Assembly (NCBI GenBank): GCA_900291925.1
Contig: UWYS01000005.1
Location: forward strand, 372,001 to 436,000
Direction: 5' to 3'
Length of the DNA: 64,000 nt
Source of the DNA: Thecaphora thlaspeos
Taxonomy: Eukaryota > Basidiomycota > Ustilaginomycetes > Urocystidales > Glomosporiaceae
The notes under the pieces are model-generated. The model saw only the letters and a program-made list of their open reading frames with translations, searched no databases and was not told the DNA's origin. Of this stretch, positions 49,101 to 59,335 are shown piece after piece (the first letter of the stretch is position 1; every line of letters starts with the position of its first letter). Position numbers and translations under genes: made by a program.

Positions 49101-52100
49101 CCGCTTTTCGCTGCGCCGGCCCGATTCGCCATGCACAAAGTAGCCACTGGCCTCTCCCTCGTCCCCATGGTCATTGTCCTCCAGACCGAAGAGCACCAGC
49201 TTGCCGCCGGGACCAGGAGGCCAAAGCATGCACCTGCCCGAGAAGACGAATGAGTAGATGGTCGTCTTGGCCAGGTTTGCCATGGCCTCGTCGGCGATCG
49301 GCTCCTGACTCGGATACTGATGGCCCGTTAGGACGACCGAAAGGTACGAAAAGATCTTGTAGGCGTCGTCAAACTCCTGCTCGTTGCCTTCCTCGGGCTC
49401 TACCACGAGGCTGAGATCCAGGGATGATGGCTGCGAAGAGGGCAGGGGCCTGCGGGAGCGCTCGACCCCTTCTACGCCGGCGAGGTGGTTCTCGTGGGGC
49501 GCTGCATCGTCGGCCGTCAGGCGGAGGGCTTCCAGCTTCGCCTGCCGAATCCTCGCCATCACGCGCCACCTCACCTGGAGGATCCTCTTCAGCGGGACCA
49601 GCAGCTCGATGATCGGCGAGACATAGTCCTCGAGGGCGGCGTTGTAGACGTAGATCATGGCGTCGTAAAGTCTCTGGTCGATGCAGAACGACAGAGCCTG
49701 GTCGAGATCGAGGCTCTTTGGGTCGACGTGCCAGATGATCGTCTCGGCCAGCTCGTACTCGCCCTGCTTCTTGCGGAAGGCCAGCAGCCTCTGCACCACG
49801 GGAATCGGCAGCGTACGCAGCTCGCCCGACACGATAAACTGCTCCATCTGGCCGACAAAGATGCCCTCGATGCCGTTGTCCTCATAGCGATCGTACAGGA
49901 CGTCGAAGAGGAAGCCGAGATCCCCGAGCGCAAGGCAGGCGCGGGCGCAGGCCCTGGCCAGGCCTTCGAAGAGCGCGGTCCGGTCGACGCCGCGTCCGTC
50001 GGCGGTGATGTGGGTGGCGTCGGTCAGGCGGTCGGGGCTGAAGGCGTAATCGGCCGACGCCGCCATCAGTTCGCGCAGCTTCTGCGCCGTGGCGACCTTG
50101 CGGTCGTTGGGGTCGGAGGGTAGCCCGACGGCCGAACCGAGCGCGCGGTCCTCGTAGAAGAGCGTCGCCAACTCGATCGCCGACAGGAAGTCGCCTCCCG
50201 AGACGTAGGCCAGCAGCCGATCGGCCCACGAGAGCAAGGTACCTACGACGAGCTCGGTCCTCGTCAGGAAGAATGTCCTGCCTTTGGACGTCCGGACGCT
50301 GTGGCTGACCGCCCAGGATCGTCGAGCTGCCGGAACTGCCGAGGTCGAGGGCGCCGGATCGACGACATCGTCCGGCCCGCTGTCCAACTCGAGGGGAGCT
50401 GCAGGGGGATCGATCCCGAGGATCGGGTTGTACCAGTCGTGTTCGACGAGCCTCTCGACGACGGCTCCGGCGCTGTCGCCCTCCATCCGTTCCGTGACCG
50501 CAGCGGTGCGGCAGTCGAAGAGAGCCAGCCCGCTCTTGGTGACGAGCATCAGCAGGTCTGGGCTGATCCACTGCAGGGTCAGGATATCGCCACCTTTCTC
50601 CTTGAGCCCGTTTTTGCCCGTCAGCTCGACCACCTCGATGTCCTCCGTCGCCTCGACGAGGCCTGCATCGGCATGGCCCTGATCCCGCACCACCGAAGCC
50701 GCCGCCTTATGCGACACGAGCCGGATCAAATGGAGCCGATCACCAAAGGAGAAGGCGAGAATCGGGTTCGTCTGGCGGCTGCGCCGACCATCGACCTCGG
50801 TCGAGGCTGGATACCAGGAGAGGCTACCGGGGACCAGAGGCTGAGGGGAAGTCTGCTGGTCGACGACATGTATCGACGCGTCGCTACCGTCTGTCCGCAT
50901 CGTAGATGCCGTCGCTGGTGCTGCCGCCGGCGACAATGCATCGCCGTTGGGCGCCCTTGCATGCTTCGGCCTCACTTTGCGGTACCACGTCCGGGCCGAT
51001 GGTTTGAGGCCGACAAGGACGAGCTTGCCGGCCGTCATGATGGCGACGAAGTGGTGAGCGTCCGCCGCATGCGGCCTCGGACCCAGAGGCAGCGGTGCCA
51101 TGCCAAACACGGTGCTGCGCTTTGATATTTTCAGGCCGAGCTCGTACTCGTGTTCATGCTGCGGATAGCGGCCGAGCAGGCGCAGGGTATCATTGGAGCT
51201 GACGCCAAGGATCTTGCCGAGCACGTGGTAGAAGCTGAGACCCTTGCTGTCGGCGCTCACGATAGCGGTATGCCGGAGGCCGACGAAGCCGAGATGGACG
51301 ATCTTGGAGCCGTTCAGGTGGCCTTCCTTTCGACCGGCCTTGACGGCGCTAAGCGGCACCGGCGGGACGTGACGTGACGGCCGCCCGGGCGCATTGAGGT
51401 CGTAGAGGAAGATGTGGCCAGTCTCATGGCCGACGGCGAGGAAAGTGTGGTCGGAAGAGAAGGCCAGAGCGCTGACCGATCCTGGCGGTCCTGCTGTGAA
51501 GTGGGAACGGAAGAACGCGGGGAGGCAGAGGCCCGTACAAAGTCAGCTGTGTCGCTAAGAAGGCCGAAGCTCGAGTCAGTCAAGCCAGGACAAGGCTACT
51601 CACTGAGGTCCCCGCTGGCGCAGGTGCACTTGATCTCCTGCAAGTAGTCGAAAACCGTCGCTTTGCCGTCCGTTGAACCGATTGCGACGAGTCCGCCTGC
51701 GACGGCCAAGACGGTGGGTCCAGCGTGGCGTCGAGCACCGTGTCCGTTGCGGTTCAAAGACGAGCCGTCCGTGCTAGGATCGGCGGCCATCTGCGTCGAG
51801 ATCTTACGCAATGCCGACCAGCGCACAAAGTCCCGCCGCATCTCACCCTCCTCCTCGACGGCCTCCTTGAGCACGCCTTTGCCCTTCCAGGCCAAGCTGG
51901 CAACGGCGCCAGCGTCGATTTCTCCACCGACGGCGTCCGACCGGAGACTCGGCGTCAGGGACCTCGAACTGTCGTTTCGGTGCCGTCTATTGGCCTGTGT
52001 TGCCTGTGCGAGCTTGTCACCCTGTGCGGTCTCGGGGGTTGGGCCGTACGGAAACGACGCCCTAGCTTTCCTCCTCCTCTTTCCGGTCAGTGGTTTGACA

Positions 52101-53158
52101 TGGAACGAGAAGGAACTGTTGCGGGATCTAGCTGACGAGATCGAGGGCGGGCTCGGTACGGCCTGGTAAGCGAGCTGCGACGCAGAGGCCGAGGGCGAGG
52201 CAGAGTTGGGCGGTAACGGTGACCCCCTGTAGCGAGAAGATGTGCTAGGTGAGTCGAGGCAGAGGTTGGTAGCACTGGACAGGCGGTATGGACGGGGCCG
52301 TCCGCCGTCCGCCGGGCCGAGCGAGGAGCGGAGCCTGGATATTGACGGGTAGGCTGCGGGCCGTTGGGGTGTAGGGAGGACTGGGACACGGAGAGAGGAC
52401 CACCCATTTGGCGCAGAGATGGAGACGGATGGAATGCTGACCGAGGTCTGGAGGCGTTGCGAAGCGTGTGCGCTCGAGGAGCTCGAGGCGACGTCGAAGC
52501 TGATGTCGTGCGGCGTTGCATCCGGGTACTGGAACGTTTCGTCGTCGTCCTGGTCCTCTTGGTGGCCGCGGTTGGTGTTGCTTCTGGCTAGACTGTCTGC
52601 TCCCTGGGTCTGTCTCAGCGATGCTGCATCTGCTGGCTCGTGATTGCCGTCGTCTTGGTCGCTGTCGCTGCCGAGGATCTCGCGCATCTTTGCGCTGTAG
52701 GAGTCCGAGTCGGCATCTGCGCTGTTGCCCGGAGCATGGTCCAAGGTGCTATCCTGCCCGGCGTAGATGAAGGACTCGTCATCGTCGCTGACATCCTCGG
52801 CTGCGGTACTGTCGCGATCGTCTGAAGGCGGCTGTAGCTGGTGCTTGACTGTGCCGACACTCTCGGCGTCGGCCTCGACGTCAGGATCCGGGTCGGTGTC
52901 ATCTGTGTCGTCGATGAAGGAGGCTAGGCTGTTTTGGTATTGGCGCGAGTTGACGGCGAGAGTGCCGGGATTTAGGGAGGAGGAGGGGGCGTTGGGCGGA
53001 AGTTGGTGGTGTATGTTGATGGTGGTGGTGGCGGTGTGGATGAGGGAAGGTGTGGACGCCCAGGCGGATGTGAATGCAATGTTGTCGTCGTAGTGGTTGT
53101 GGTGGATGCGTGTTGTGGGCGTGTGGCTGCTATGCAGCGGGGTTGTAGACGACGGCAT
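46134..53158 (-). CDS. VPS8: CORVET complex subunit VPS8
   Basis: Two exons, 51604-53158 and 46134-51493 (2304 residues; yeast Vps8 has 1274), joined across a 110-nt intron with GTGAGT donor and a CAGCAG tandem acceptor. Vps8 is the Rab5/Vps21-binding subunit of the endosomal CORVET tether. A polar, Ser/Asp-rich N-terminus of about 470 residues precedes the beta-propeller (TVLAVAGGLVAIGSTDGKAT, ALAFSSDHTFLAVGHETGHI, LQWISPDLLMLVTKSGLALF). Then comes the Vps8 core: LAYVSGGDFLSAIELATLFY, YEDNGIEGIFVGQMEQFIVS, LAETIIWHVDPKSLDLDQAL. A long alpha-solenoid follows. At the C-terminus CSGCGLVAVG (~2008) and VVLQSGMVYHETCW (~2283) look like the two halves of a RING separated by a low-complexity insertion. 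Assignment is firm from the core region. Confidence 0.93.
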
Positions 53159-53643
53159 GGGGAGTCATTGCCAGAAGGCGAAGGGGCGGAGGGAAGAAGG
53201 AACCAGGCAGGGATGGTGGTGGTGGCGGTGGTGGTGGTGTGGGTTCTCGTCGACCCGTCGAGAACAAGCCTTGACTCCGTGTTCCGTGGCCCTCCACGCG
53301 CCGCCCCCCGCCGAGCGCAACAGGCAACCACGCCGTCCAGGCTGATCCGTGCGTCGCTCGCCCCCGCGTCAACAGCCGGCCGATAGGCGGAGAAGGCTGT
53401 CCCTCAAAGGAGCCAGGGCAGAGAGAGCCACGGCAAAGGGGCACGGCAGAGAGGCAGAAGAAAAATAGGCCTCAGTCGAGTCAGCCCGCTTGGGCCACAA
53501 GGCAGCGTCGGCCGCCTTCCTGGCTCTGCCTGCTCCTTGCCCTTCCTCCATCAGCACTGCACTGCATCTGACCCTTCCACCCCCCTCCACCCCGCCTAGG
53601 CGTGCTCGAGCGGCAGCGCAGCGCCGACTCAACGCCTTCCACC
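53159..53643. promoter_or_regulatory. Divergent promoter VPS8 / BioDA
   Basis: 485 bases between divergent start codons, G/T-rich toward VPS8 and C/T-rich just before the BioDA ATG. No TATA-like element evident. Confidence 0.45.
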
Positions 53644-56631
53644 ATGGCACACCTCTACCCTCACCTCCGCATCCACCAGGTCTTTGGCTCAAACACCGAC
53701 GTCGGCAAGACAATCTTTACCACCGCTCTCTGCCTCGCCTCGGCAGCCCTCCCCCTCGACGCCGCCTCCTCCTCCTCCTCCTCCTCGTCTTCCTCCTCCT
53801 CGGCCTCTTCCTTATCCACACCCCTCGACGCAGCCAAGCGTCAGGCAGGAGAGAGCGTCTACTACCTCAAGCCCGTGTCTACCGGCAACCTCGACGACTC
53901 TGACGATGCACACATCGCCCGACATGCCCCCTCCACCTCCTACAAGACCCTCTATCGCTTCAGCGAGGCCGTCTCCCCACACCTCGCAGTACATCTAGAG
54001 AAGCGCGCCATGCTCAGCGAGAGAGAGGTAAGTGGCGCACCCGCCCCGCCCACCGATGCCCAGTTCGTCCGCGAGATTGGCAACTGGCTCAATGATGCAT
54101 CATCGTCCGCCGCCTCCCCCGGCGTCGCCTACGTCGAGACGGCCGGAGGCGTGCATTCGCCCGGCCCCAGCGGGACATCGCAGTCACTGCTCCTTCGTCC
54201 GCTCCGCCTCCCCACCATCCTTATCGGCTCGTCGGAGCTCGGAGGCATATCGACCACCCGCAGCGCTTACGAAAGCCTCATGATGCACGGCTATGACGTC
54301 GAGGCCGTCCTCCTCTTCCCCTCGCGCAGGTACGGCAACGTCGACTACCTCCGCCGCTTCTTCCAAGAGGAGCACGGCATCCCTGTCTGGGGCCTTGGCG
54401 GTCCCAACGACCCGTTGGCGTCCTCCTCGCCCACCTCGCACGCATGGGGGCCACCGCCGCTGAGGAACCTGGACTCGAACGCAGACAGGCTGGCCATGCA
54501 GGCCTTCTACCAAGGTCTCGTCCAGGGTCGCACCGCCGAAGATATCCTGGCGACGGGCGGCGAGAGCGCAAAGGAGGAGGATGCCGGCGGTGTCTACTCG
54601 GTTGTCGAGCACCTCCGCAAGCGGCACAGGGAGAGGCTGGCGCAGCTCTCCACGCTAGCGGGCCGGACGAGGGAGACGTGCTGGTGGCCTTTCACGCAGC
54701 ACAAGCTGACCAGGAGCGATGCAGACGTCAACGTCATCGACAGTGCCCACGGAGACTTTTTCAGCGCCCTCGACCAGCGTACCGCCCCGCGGCCCGACGG
54801 CAGGCCGGCCAGCGTTCTCCAGCCGCTGCTCGACGGTTCCGCGTCGTGGTGGACCCAGTGCCTCGGCCACGCGCCCAACCGCCTCGTCCAGGCGGCCGCC
54901 AAAGCCGGTGCGAGGTACGGCCACGTCCTCTTCCCCAACGGAGCCTATGAGCCCGCCCTGCTGCTGGCGGAAGCGTTGACGGGCAAGGACCAAGGGGCCA
55001 AGGGCCGGGTCGAGGGCCAGGGCGGGAATGCAGCGCCGCTCGACAAGCTTGAATCGCACCCGGGGGCCGGCTGGGCGTCGCGCGCCTTTTTCAGCGACAA
55101 CGGCAGCACGGGCATGGAGGTGACCATCAAGATGGCGATCCAGTCGTCGCTGACGCGCTACTCTGTCGATCGTGCCTCGAGCGACGCGGCGGGCGAGCGG
55201 GCGGAAAAGGGTCGGCGGCCCGGCTACATGTCCGGTCGGCCGAAGCGCGAGTGGGAGGTGCTGGGCCTCAAGGGCAGCTACCACGGCGATACGATCGGCG
55301 CCATGGACGCGTGCGAGCCGAGTGTCTACAGCAAGACCGTCGACTGGTACAAGGGTCGCGGATACTGGTTCGAGCCGCCGCTCGTCGAGGTCAAGCAAGG
55401 GCGGGTGACGATCAGCCTCGCGCCCGGCGTCGACTCGGTCGTCAAGCCCGACGGCCTGCCAGAGTCGCTGCGTCGGTCTGGACCACATGGTGGCGAGGGC
55501 GGCGGAAAGGTCTACGAGGCTACCTACGCGTCGATGCAGGAGGCGTACGATGTTGAAGCTCGGTTGCGGACCGATCCGCTCGCAGACGTCTACCGCCGCT
55601 CGATCCGCAAAGAGCTGGAACGCCTCGTGGTGGGCGAGGGACGTCGCTTTGGTGCCGTCATCCTCGAGCCACTGGTGATGGGCGCGGGCGGGATGCTGTT
55701 TGTCGACCCGCTCTTCCAACGCATGTTGATCGACGTGGTGCGCGAGTCAGAGGACCTGTTCAGCCTGAGCGACCCACCTTGCCGCTCCGCCCGTTCGCCG
55801 ACGCACCACACATCGCGTTCTGCCTCGAGCACACCTGGAGGAGGTCGGGACGCGACCGAATGGCAAGGTCTCCCGATCATCTTTGACGAAGTCTTTGCCG
55901 GTCTCTACCGACTCGGCCACGCCACGACCGCCTCGGTGCTGGGCGTTACGCCGGACATTTCATGTCTTGCCAAGATCCTGACGGGCGGCATGGTACCCAT
56001 GTCAGTGACGCTTGCGTCTCACAGCATCTTCCGAACGTTTAGCGAGAGCGAGAACAAGGTCGACGCTCTGCTGCACGGACACAGCTACACTGCGCATCCG
56101 ATCGGATGTCAAGTTGCGCTCGAGACGCTGAGAACCATTGGCGATTTGAAGGGTACCACGGAATGGAAGGACGCCAAAGGGCAGTGGACCGTCGAGTCAA
56201 GTCACGATGCGACAAAGAACGACGTGGGAAGTAAATCGGTATGGTCGTTTTGGTCGCGCGATGCGGTTGAGGTTCTTTCGCGTCTTGCCAACGTAGACCA
56301 TGCCATGGCGATGGGATGCGTCCTCAAAGTATGCCTCAAGGCGGGCGAGGATGGAGGCGGGTATACGTCGACCGCCTCGCTTGACATTCTCAAGAAACTG
56401 AGGACGCATCCGACCAGCTTGCAGGGTCACGCTACCCTCCCCACTGCCAAGGGCGGCGCGCAAGGGCAAGAGCGAGAGGGAGAGTTGCCGTTCAATGTTC
56501 ACGCCCGACCGCTGGGAAACGTGATTTACTTTATGTCGAGCCTCAACACTCCCCAAGAGGTGCTCAGGACGACGGAGGAGGTGGTCATCAGCGCTGTGAG
56601 GGCGGCCTCTTCGTCGTCGTCGTCGTCATGA
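53644..56631 (+). CDS. bioDA: Bifunctional dethiobiotin synthetase / DAPA aminotransferase (BioD-BioA)
   Basis: 995 residues in one exon from the ATG at 53644; an upstream in-frame GTG at 53602 was not used. The enzyme performs two consecutive steps of biotin synthesis: transamination of KAPA to DAPA, and ATP-dependent ring closure to dethiobiotin. The N-terminal BioD part has the P-loop FGSNTDVGKTIFTTAL (Lys22, Thr23), VYYLKPVSTG, AYVETAGGVHSPGPSGTSQS and LIGSSELGGISTT. A poly-Ser loop (residues ~40-55) is inserted early. After a linker, BioA begins at WWPFTQHK, followed by VLQPLLDGSASWWTQCLGHA, FFSDNGSTGMEVTIKMA, GSYHGDTIGAMD, IIFDEVFAGLYRLG and the PLP lysine in CLAKILTGG (Lys777). Plants and some fungi have the same fusion, often targeted to mitochondria; I see no obvious presequence here. 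Confidence 0.96.
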   Translation: MAHLYPHLRIHQVFGSNTDVGKTIFTTALCLASAALPLDAASSSSSSSSSSSSASSLSTPLDAAKRQAGESVYYLKPVSTGNLDDSDDAHIARHAPSTSYKTLYRFSEAVSPHLAVHLEKRAMLSEREVSGAPAPPTDAQFVREIGNWLNDASSSAASPGVAYVETAGGVHSPGPSGTSQSLLLRPLRLPTILIGSSELGGISTTRSAYESLMMHGYDVEAVLLFPSRRYGNVDYLRRFFQEEHGIPVWGLGGPNDPLASSSPTSHAWGPPPLRNLDSNADRLAMQAFYQGLVQGRTAEDILATGGESAKEEDAGGVYSVVEHLRKRHRERLAQLSTLAGRTRETCWWPFTQHKLTRSDADVNVIDSAHGDFFSALDQRTAPRPDGRPASVLQPLLDGSASWWTQCLGHAPNRLVQAAAKAGARYGHVLFPNGAYEPALLLAEALTGKDQGAKGRVEGQGGNAAPLDKLESHPGAGWASRAFFSDNGSTGMEVTIKMAIQSSLTRYSVDRASSDAAGERAEKGRRPGYMSGRPKREWEVLGLKGSYHGDTIGAMDACEPSVYSKTVDWYKGRGYWFEPPLVEVKQGRVTISLAPGVDSVVKPDGLPESLRRSGPHGGEGGGKVYEATYASMQEAYDVEARLRTDPLADVYRRSIRKELERLVVGEGRRFGAVILEPLVMGAGGMLFVDPLFQRMLIDVVRESEDLFSLSDPPCRSARSPTHHTSRSASSTPGGGRDATEWQGLPIIFDEVFAGLYRLGHATTASVLGVTPDISCLAKILTGGMVPMSVTLASHSIFRTFSESENKVDALLHGHSYTAHPIGCQVALETLRTIGDLKGTTEWKDAKGQWTVESSHDATKNDVGSKSVWSFWSRDAVEVLSRLANVDHAMAMGCVLKVCLKAGEDGGGYTSTASLDILKKLRTHPTSLQGHATLPTAKGGAQGQEREGELPFNVHARPLGNVIYFMSSLNTPQEVLRTTEEVVISAVRAASSSSSSS

Positions 56632-56769
56632 CGCGCTGGATAGATTGGAGGAAGTAGTAGATCTTTGCTCATCAATGCGGATCGTCTGCCATGCTCAAAG
56701 CCCTTCCAAGGCGCAACCCCATCGTCACGTGTGTATATCGCCAGCGCTCCTCTTTCCCAGCTGCGTGCG

Positions 56770-57693
56770 CTACTCTTCCAGCATCCCTTCCAAAACCTCT
56801 ACAACCTTCTTCATCGTCTTGCTCCTCGCCACATCGTCACTCTCGAAACAACACGGTACACCTAAATCCTGCAAGGCTATCTGCTGTTGCCTCACGCCCT
56901 CTTCCCACTTTTGCATCAAGTTATTGACGAACTTTTTCTCTTCATATCGTCTGGTGTTTGCGTCGAGGGAAGGACGGAGAGATTTGCGGAAACGGAGGTA
57001 GGAGGTCGAGAGGGTACGTTCTAGGTCGTGTTGAGATGTCTTGAGGGTGCGGAGGGAGGTGAGGAAGGTAGGGTCGCTGGAGAGACGACTGAGGTGAGCG
57101 AGAGACGAGGGGAAGGTGAGGTCTCGCAGCTCCTCGCGGCTGAGGGCGGTGGTGGTGGTGGCTGGTGGTGGTGGTGCGGATGAGGAGGAGGGTGAGACAG
57201 CGGGTGGACTCGTTGCGACGGCTTCAGTCGTGCCAGTCGTACCGATGAACGATGTCTTGCTCTTGACGGGTACGCTTGTGGGTGTGTATGGTTCGTGCTC
57301 TTGGGTCTGTGCATCGTATTCGTCCACCACCTGCACGCCGCTTCCATAGGGAGGTTGAACGTTGTAGTTCCTCCTTCTGCCCGATGTCGTCTCGACGGAC
57401 GGTTGAGTGGCAGTAGGAGGTGGGTAAGCGGCCCAGGAATCCGAAAGGCCTGGAATGGATGTGTGTGTCGAGGAGGGAGGTGGGGCAGAGGAGGAGGAGA
57501 GGAAGGAGGAGGAGGAAGAGGAGGCTTCTTGTTGCTGTCGTAGCCGGGCGAGGAGGGCCTGAACGCCGTGTGGATCGTCTCGTTGCTGCAGAGGGGCGGA
57601 GAGGGGGAGGAGGGGGAGGTGAAAAGTGGGTGAGGCTGACAACTGCGACGGGAGGTAGCGAGGGTCAGGAGGGCATACGTTTGTGAGGTCCAT
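56770..57693 (-). CDS. Unknown protein with conserved-looking helical C-terminus
   Basis: 307 residues in one exon, starting at the ATG at 57693 (MDLTNVCPPDPRYLPSQL). The frame stays open upstream without a better ATG. Residues ~50-190 are Ser/Pro/Thr-rich low complexity. The last ~120 residues (LSREELRDLTFPSSLAHLSR...LERTLSTSYLRFRKSL, YEEKKFVNNLMQKWEEGVRQ, SKTMKKVVEVLEGMLEE) look like an amphipathic helical bundle or coiled coil. I do not recognise the family. It is divergently transcribed from SLD5 with only 257 bases between the start codons, so shared regulation is possible. It converges on BioDA with 138 bases between stops. Confidence 0.7.
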   Translation of the reverse strand: MDLTNVCPPDPRYLPSQLSASPTFHLPLLPLSAPLQQRDDPHGVQALLARLRQQQEASSSSSSFLSSSSAPPPSSTHTSIPGLSDSWAAYPPPTATQPSVETTSGRRRNYNVQPPYGSGVQVVDEYDAQTQEHEPYTPTSVPVKSKTSFIGTTGTTEAVATSPPAVSPSSSSAPPPPATTTTALSREELRDLTFPSSLAHLSRLSSDPTFLTSLRTLKTSQHDLERTLSTSYLRFRKSLRPSLDANTRRYEEKKFVNNLMQKWEEGVRQQQIALQDLGVPCCFESDDVARSKTMKKVVEVLEGMLEE

Positions 57694-57950
57694 GGTTGCG
57701 CCTTTGTGGGTGATGCTAGAGAAGAGGTGGTGGTGCGGTGGTGGAGGAGCAGAGGGAAGGAGAAGAGCCGGCTGCGTTGGTGTGCGCCGTCCAGGCAAAA
57801 GTCAGGCCAAAGTGGAGCAAAAGTGGAGGAGGGCAAAAGGCACAGGCAACCAACCAACCAACACACACACGACGCGCCTGCCACCTCACATCTGCCCACC
57901 ACCACCACCCCGCTAATCCCCCTCCCCCCTCCCCCCTCCGCCTCGACACC
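57694..57950. promoter_or_regulatory. Short divergent promoter, unknown gene / SLD5
   Basis: 257 bases between two divergent ATGs, C/A-rich on the plus strand toward SLD5. It must contain both promoters and leaders. No TATA-like element. Confidence 0.5.
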
Positions 57951-59060
57951 ATGCCACCAGCCCGCTACTCCATCGATGCAGACCTCGACGTCGCCCCGCC
58001 CAGCGTCGCGCCCGCGTCTGCTCCCCTCCCACACCCACTCGACCGGCCCTCGACCTCGACCTCGACCTCGACCTCGACCTCGTCCTCGACCTCGACCTCC
58101 TCCGCCTCGCCACTACACACCCTCACCTCCCACTGGCTGACGCAACGCACCACGTCCGAACTCCTCCCCTTCCCCTCTTCCTGCGTCTCCACACTGCTCT
58201 CACAGATGGACCAACAACAGTCCATCCTCGATTCGCTCTCCAGTCTTGCACCCTCGGACGATGCACAAGAGATGGAAGACGAACACCTCCGTCTACAGTG
58301 TGTGCTGCTCGACCTCGAAAGGGCTAGGTGGCTCTTGAGGGGATTCCTCAGGTGTAGACTCCTACTCGTCGAGAGGTATGCTGCTTGGCTCGTCAAAGAG
58401 AGAGAGAGGGGAGAGGGGAGAGGCAGGTTGAGCAAGGTCGAGTGGCAGTATTGCACGCGGTGAGTCCCACTCGCGTCTCTACCAGCGACGCCTGAGATGA
58501 GTGCTTGCTCATCTCTCTCCTCAAGGCGATCCACCCACACGACAGGTACAACGACCTACGCACCTCGCACCTGCACAACACCGTCCTCCAATTCCTACCG
58601 GACCAGATGCGGTCCATAGACGACCAGGCGCTCAACTCGACCGCCGGCACCGGCAAGGGCGACATGGGTACGTTCCGCCATCCATCCTCCCTTGTCCTTG
58701 CTTCTCGTCTCTCTCACACCCATCTTTCATCCCTTTCCTCCCTCGCTCTGCGCACGCGCAAAAAGTTGAGAGACCAGACCTCGACATGCCCGTCTTTATC
58801 CGATGCCTGGAAGAGTGCGGAAACGTCCAATTACCAGAGTACGTCTTACCATCGTACCCTCCCTGCTCTTGCCCTTTCCTTTCCCCCATCCCTTGCTCGA
58901 TGACACTGAGCCAGCCTTCTCACACTCCATCCCCTTCTACCCGCTTTCACCGCCCTGCCGCAGCGGAGAGACTGCCACCCTATCGAGAGATTCCGTCCAC
59001 TTTCTACGGTATCGCTCCGTACGACACCTGGTAGCGCAGAATCGGGTGCAGCTTGCATAA
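57951..59060 (+). CDS. SLD5: GINS complex subunit SLD5
   Basis: Four exons: 57951-58459, 58546-58667, 58766-58838 and 58964-59060 (266 residues; yeast Sld5 294, human GINS4 223). GINS joins Cdc45 and Mcm2-7 in the CMG replicative helicase. Seen: an N-terminal (Ser-Thr) repeat from CTCGAC units; LTSHWLTQRTTSELLPFPSS; LLDLERARWLLRGFLRCRLL; then LSKVEWQYCTR joined to YNDLRTSHLHNTVLQFLPDQ by the first splice; VERPDLDMPVFIRCLEECGN; and the C-terminal beta domain LSRDSVHFLRYRSVRHLVAQ. Splice sites: GTGAGT/GACAG, GTACGT/AAAAG, GTACGT/CGCAG. The second acceptor (CAAAAAG) is weak but restores the PDLD motif in frame. It is convergent with LAG1. Confidence 0.93.
58049..58100. repeat. In-frame (CTCGAC)n repeat in SLD5 exon 1
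   Basis: About eight 6-base units encoding alternating Ser and Thr in the disordered N-terminus of SLD5. A likely length polymorphism that keeps the frame. Confidence 0.85.
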
Positions 59061-59335
59061 GCTCGAACATCATCATCGACCCGACCATCCAGCTACACCG
59101 ACGCCTTCGTGCCTGCGCGTAGGGAACCTGGCAAGGCGCAGCAACGAGCTCGAGCTCGGAAATGTCTTTTCGTCCGCAGACGGATTCCAGATTGCTATTC
59201 ACATATCGCCCGTACGCTGGGTGACAAGGTCATACGACACGGCGCTTTACTTCTTCTTGGCGTCATGATACAGTACCACTGCCTTCTTCTCCCCGACACG
59301 GATAGCTGCAGCCGCACGGAAACAGTCGCTTCCGC

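Noticed and set aside
58486..58525. Alternative acceptors for SLD5 intron 1 (CCAG at 58485, GAG at 58501, AAG at 58525)
   Set aside because: They give a stop or the wrong phase; only GACAG at 58545 joins LSKVEWQYCTR to YNDLRTSHLHN in frame as in other Sld5 proteins.
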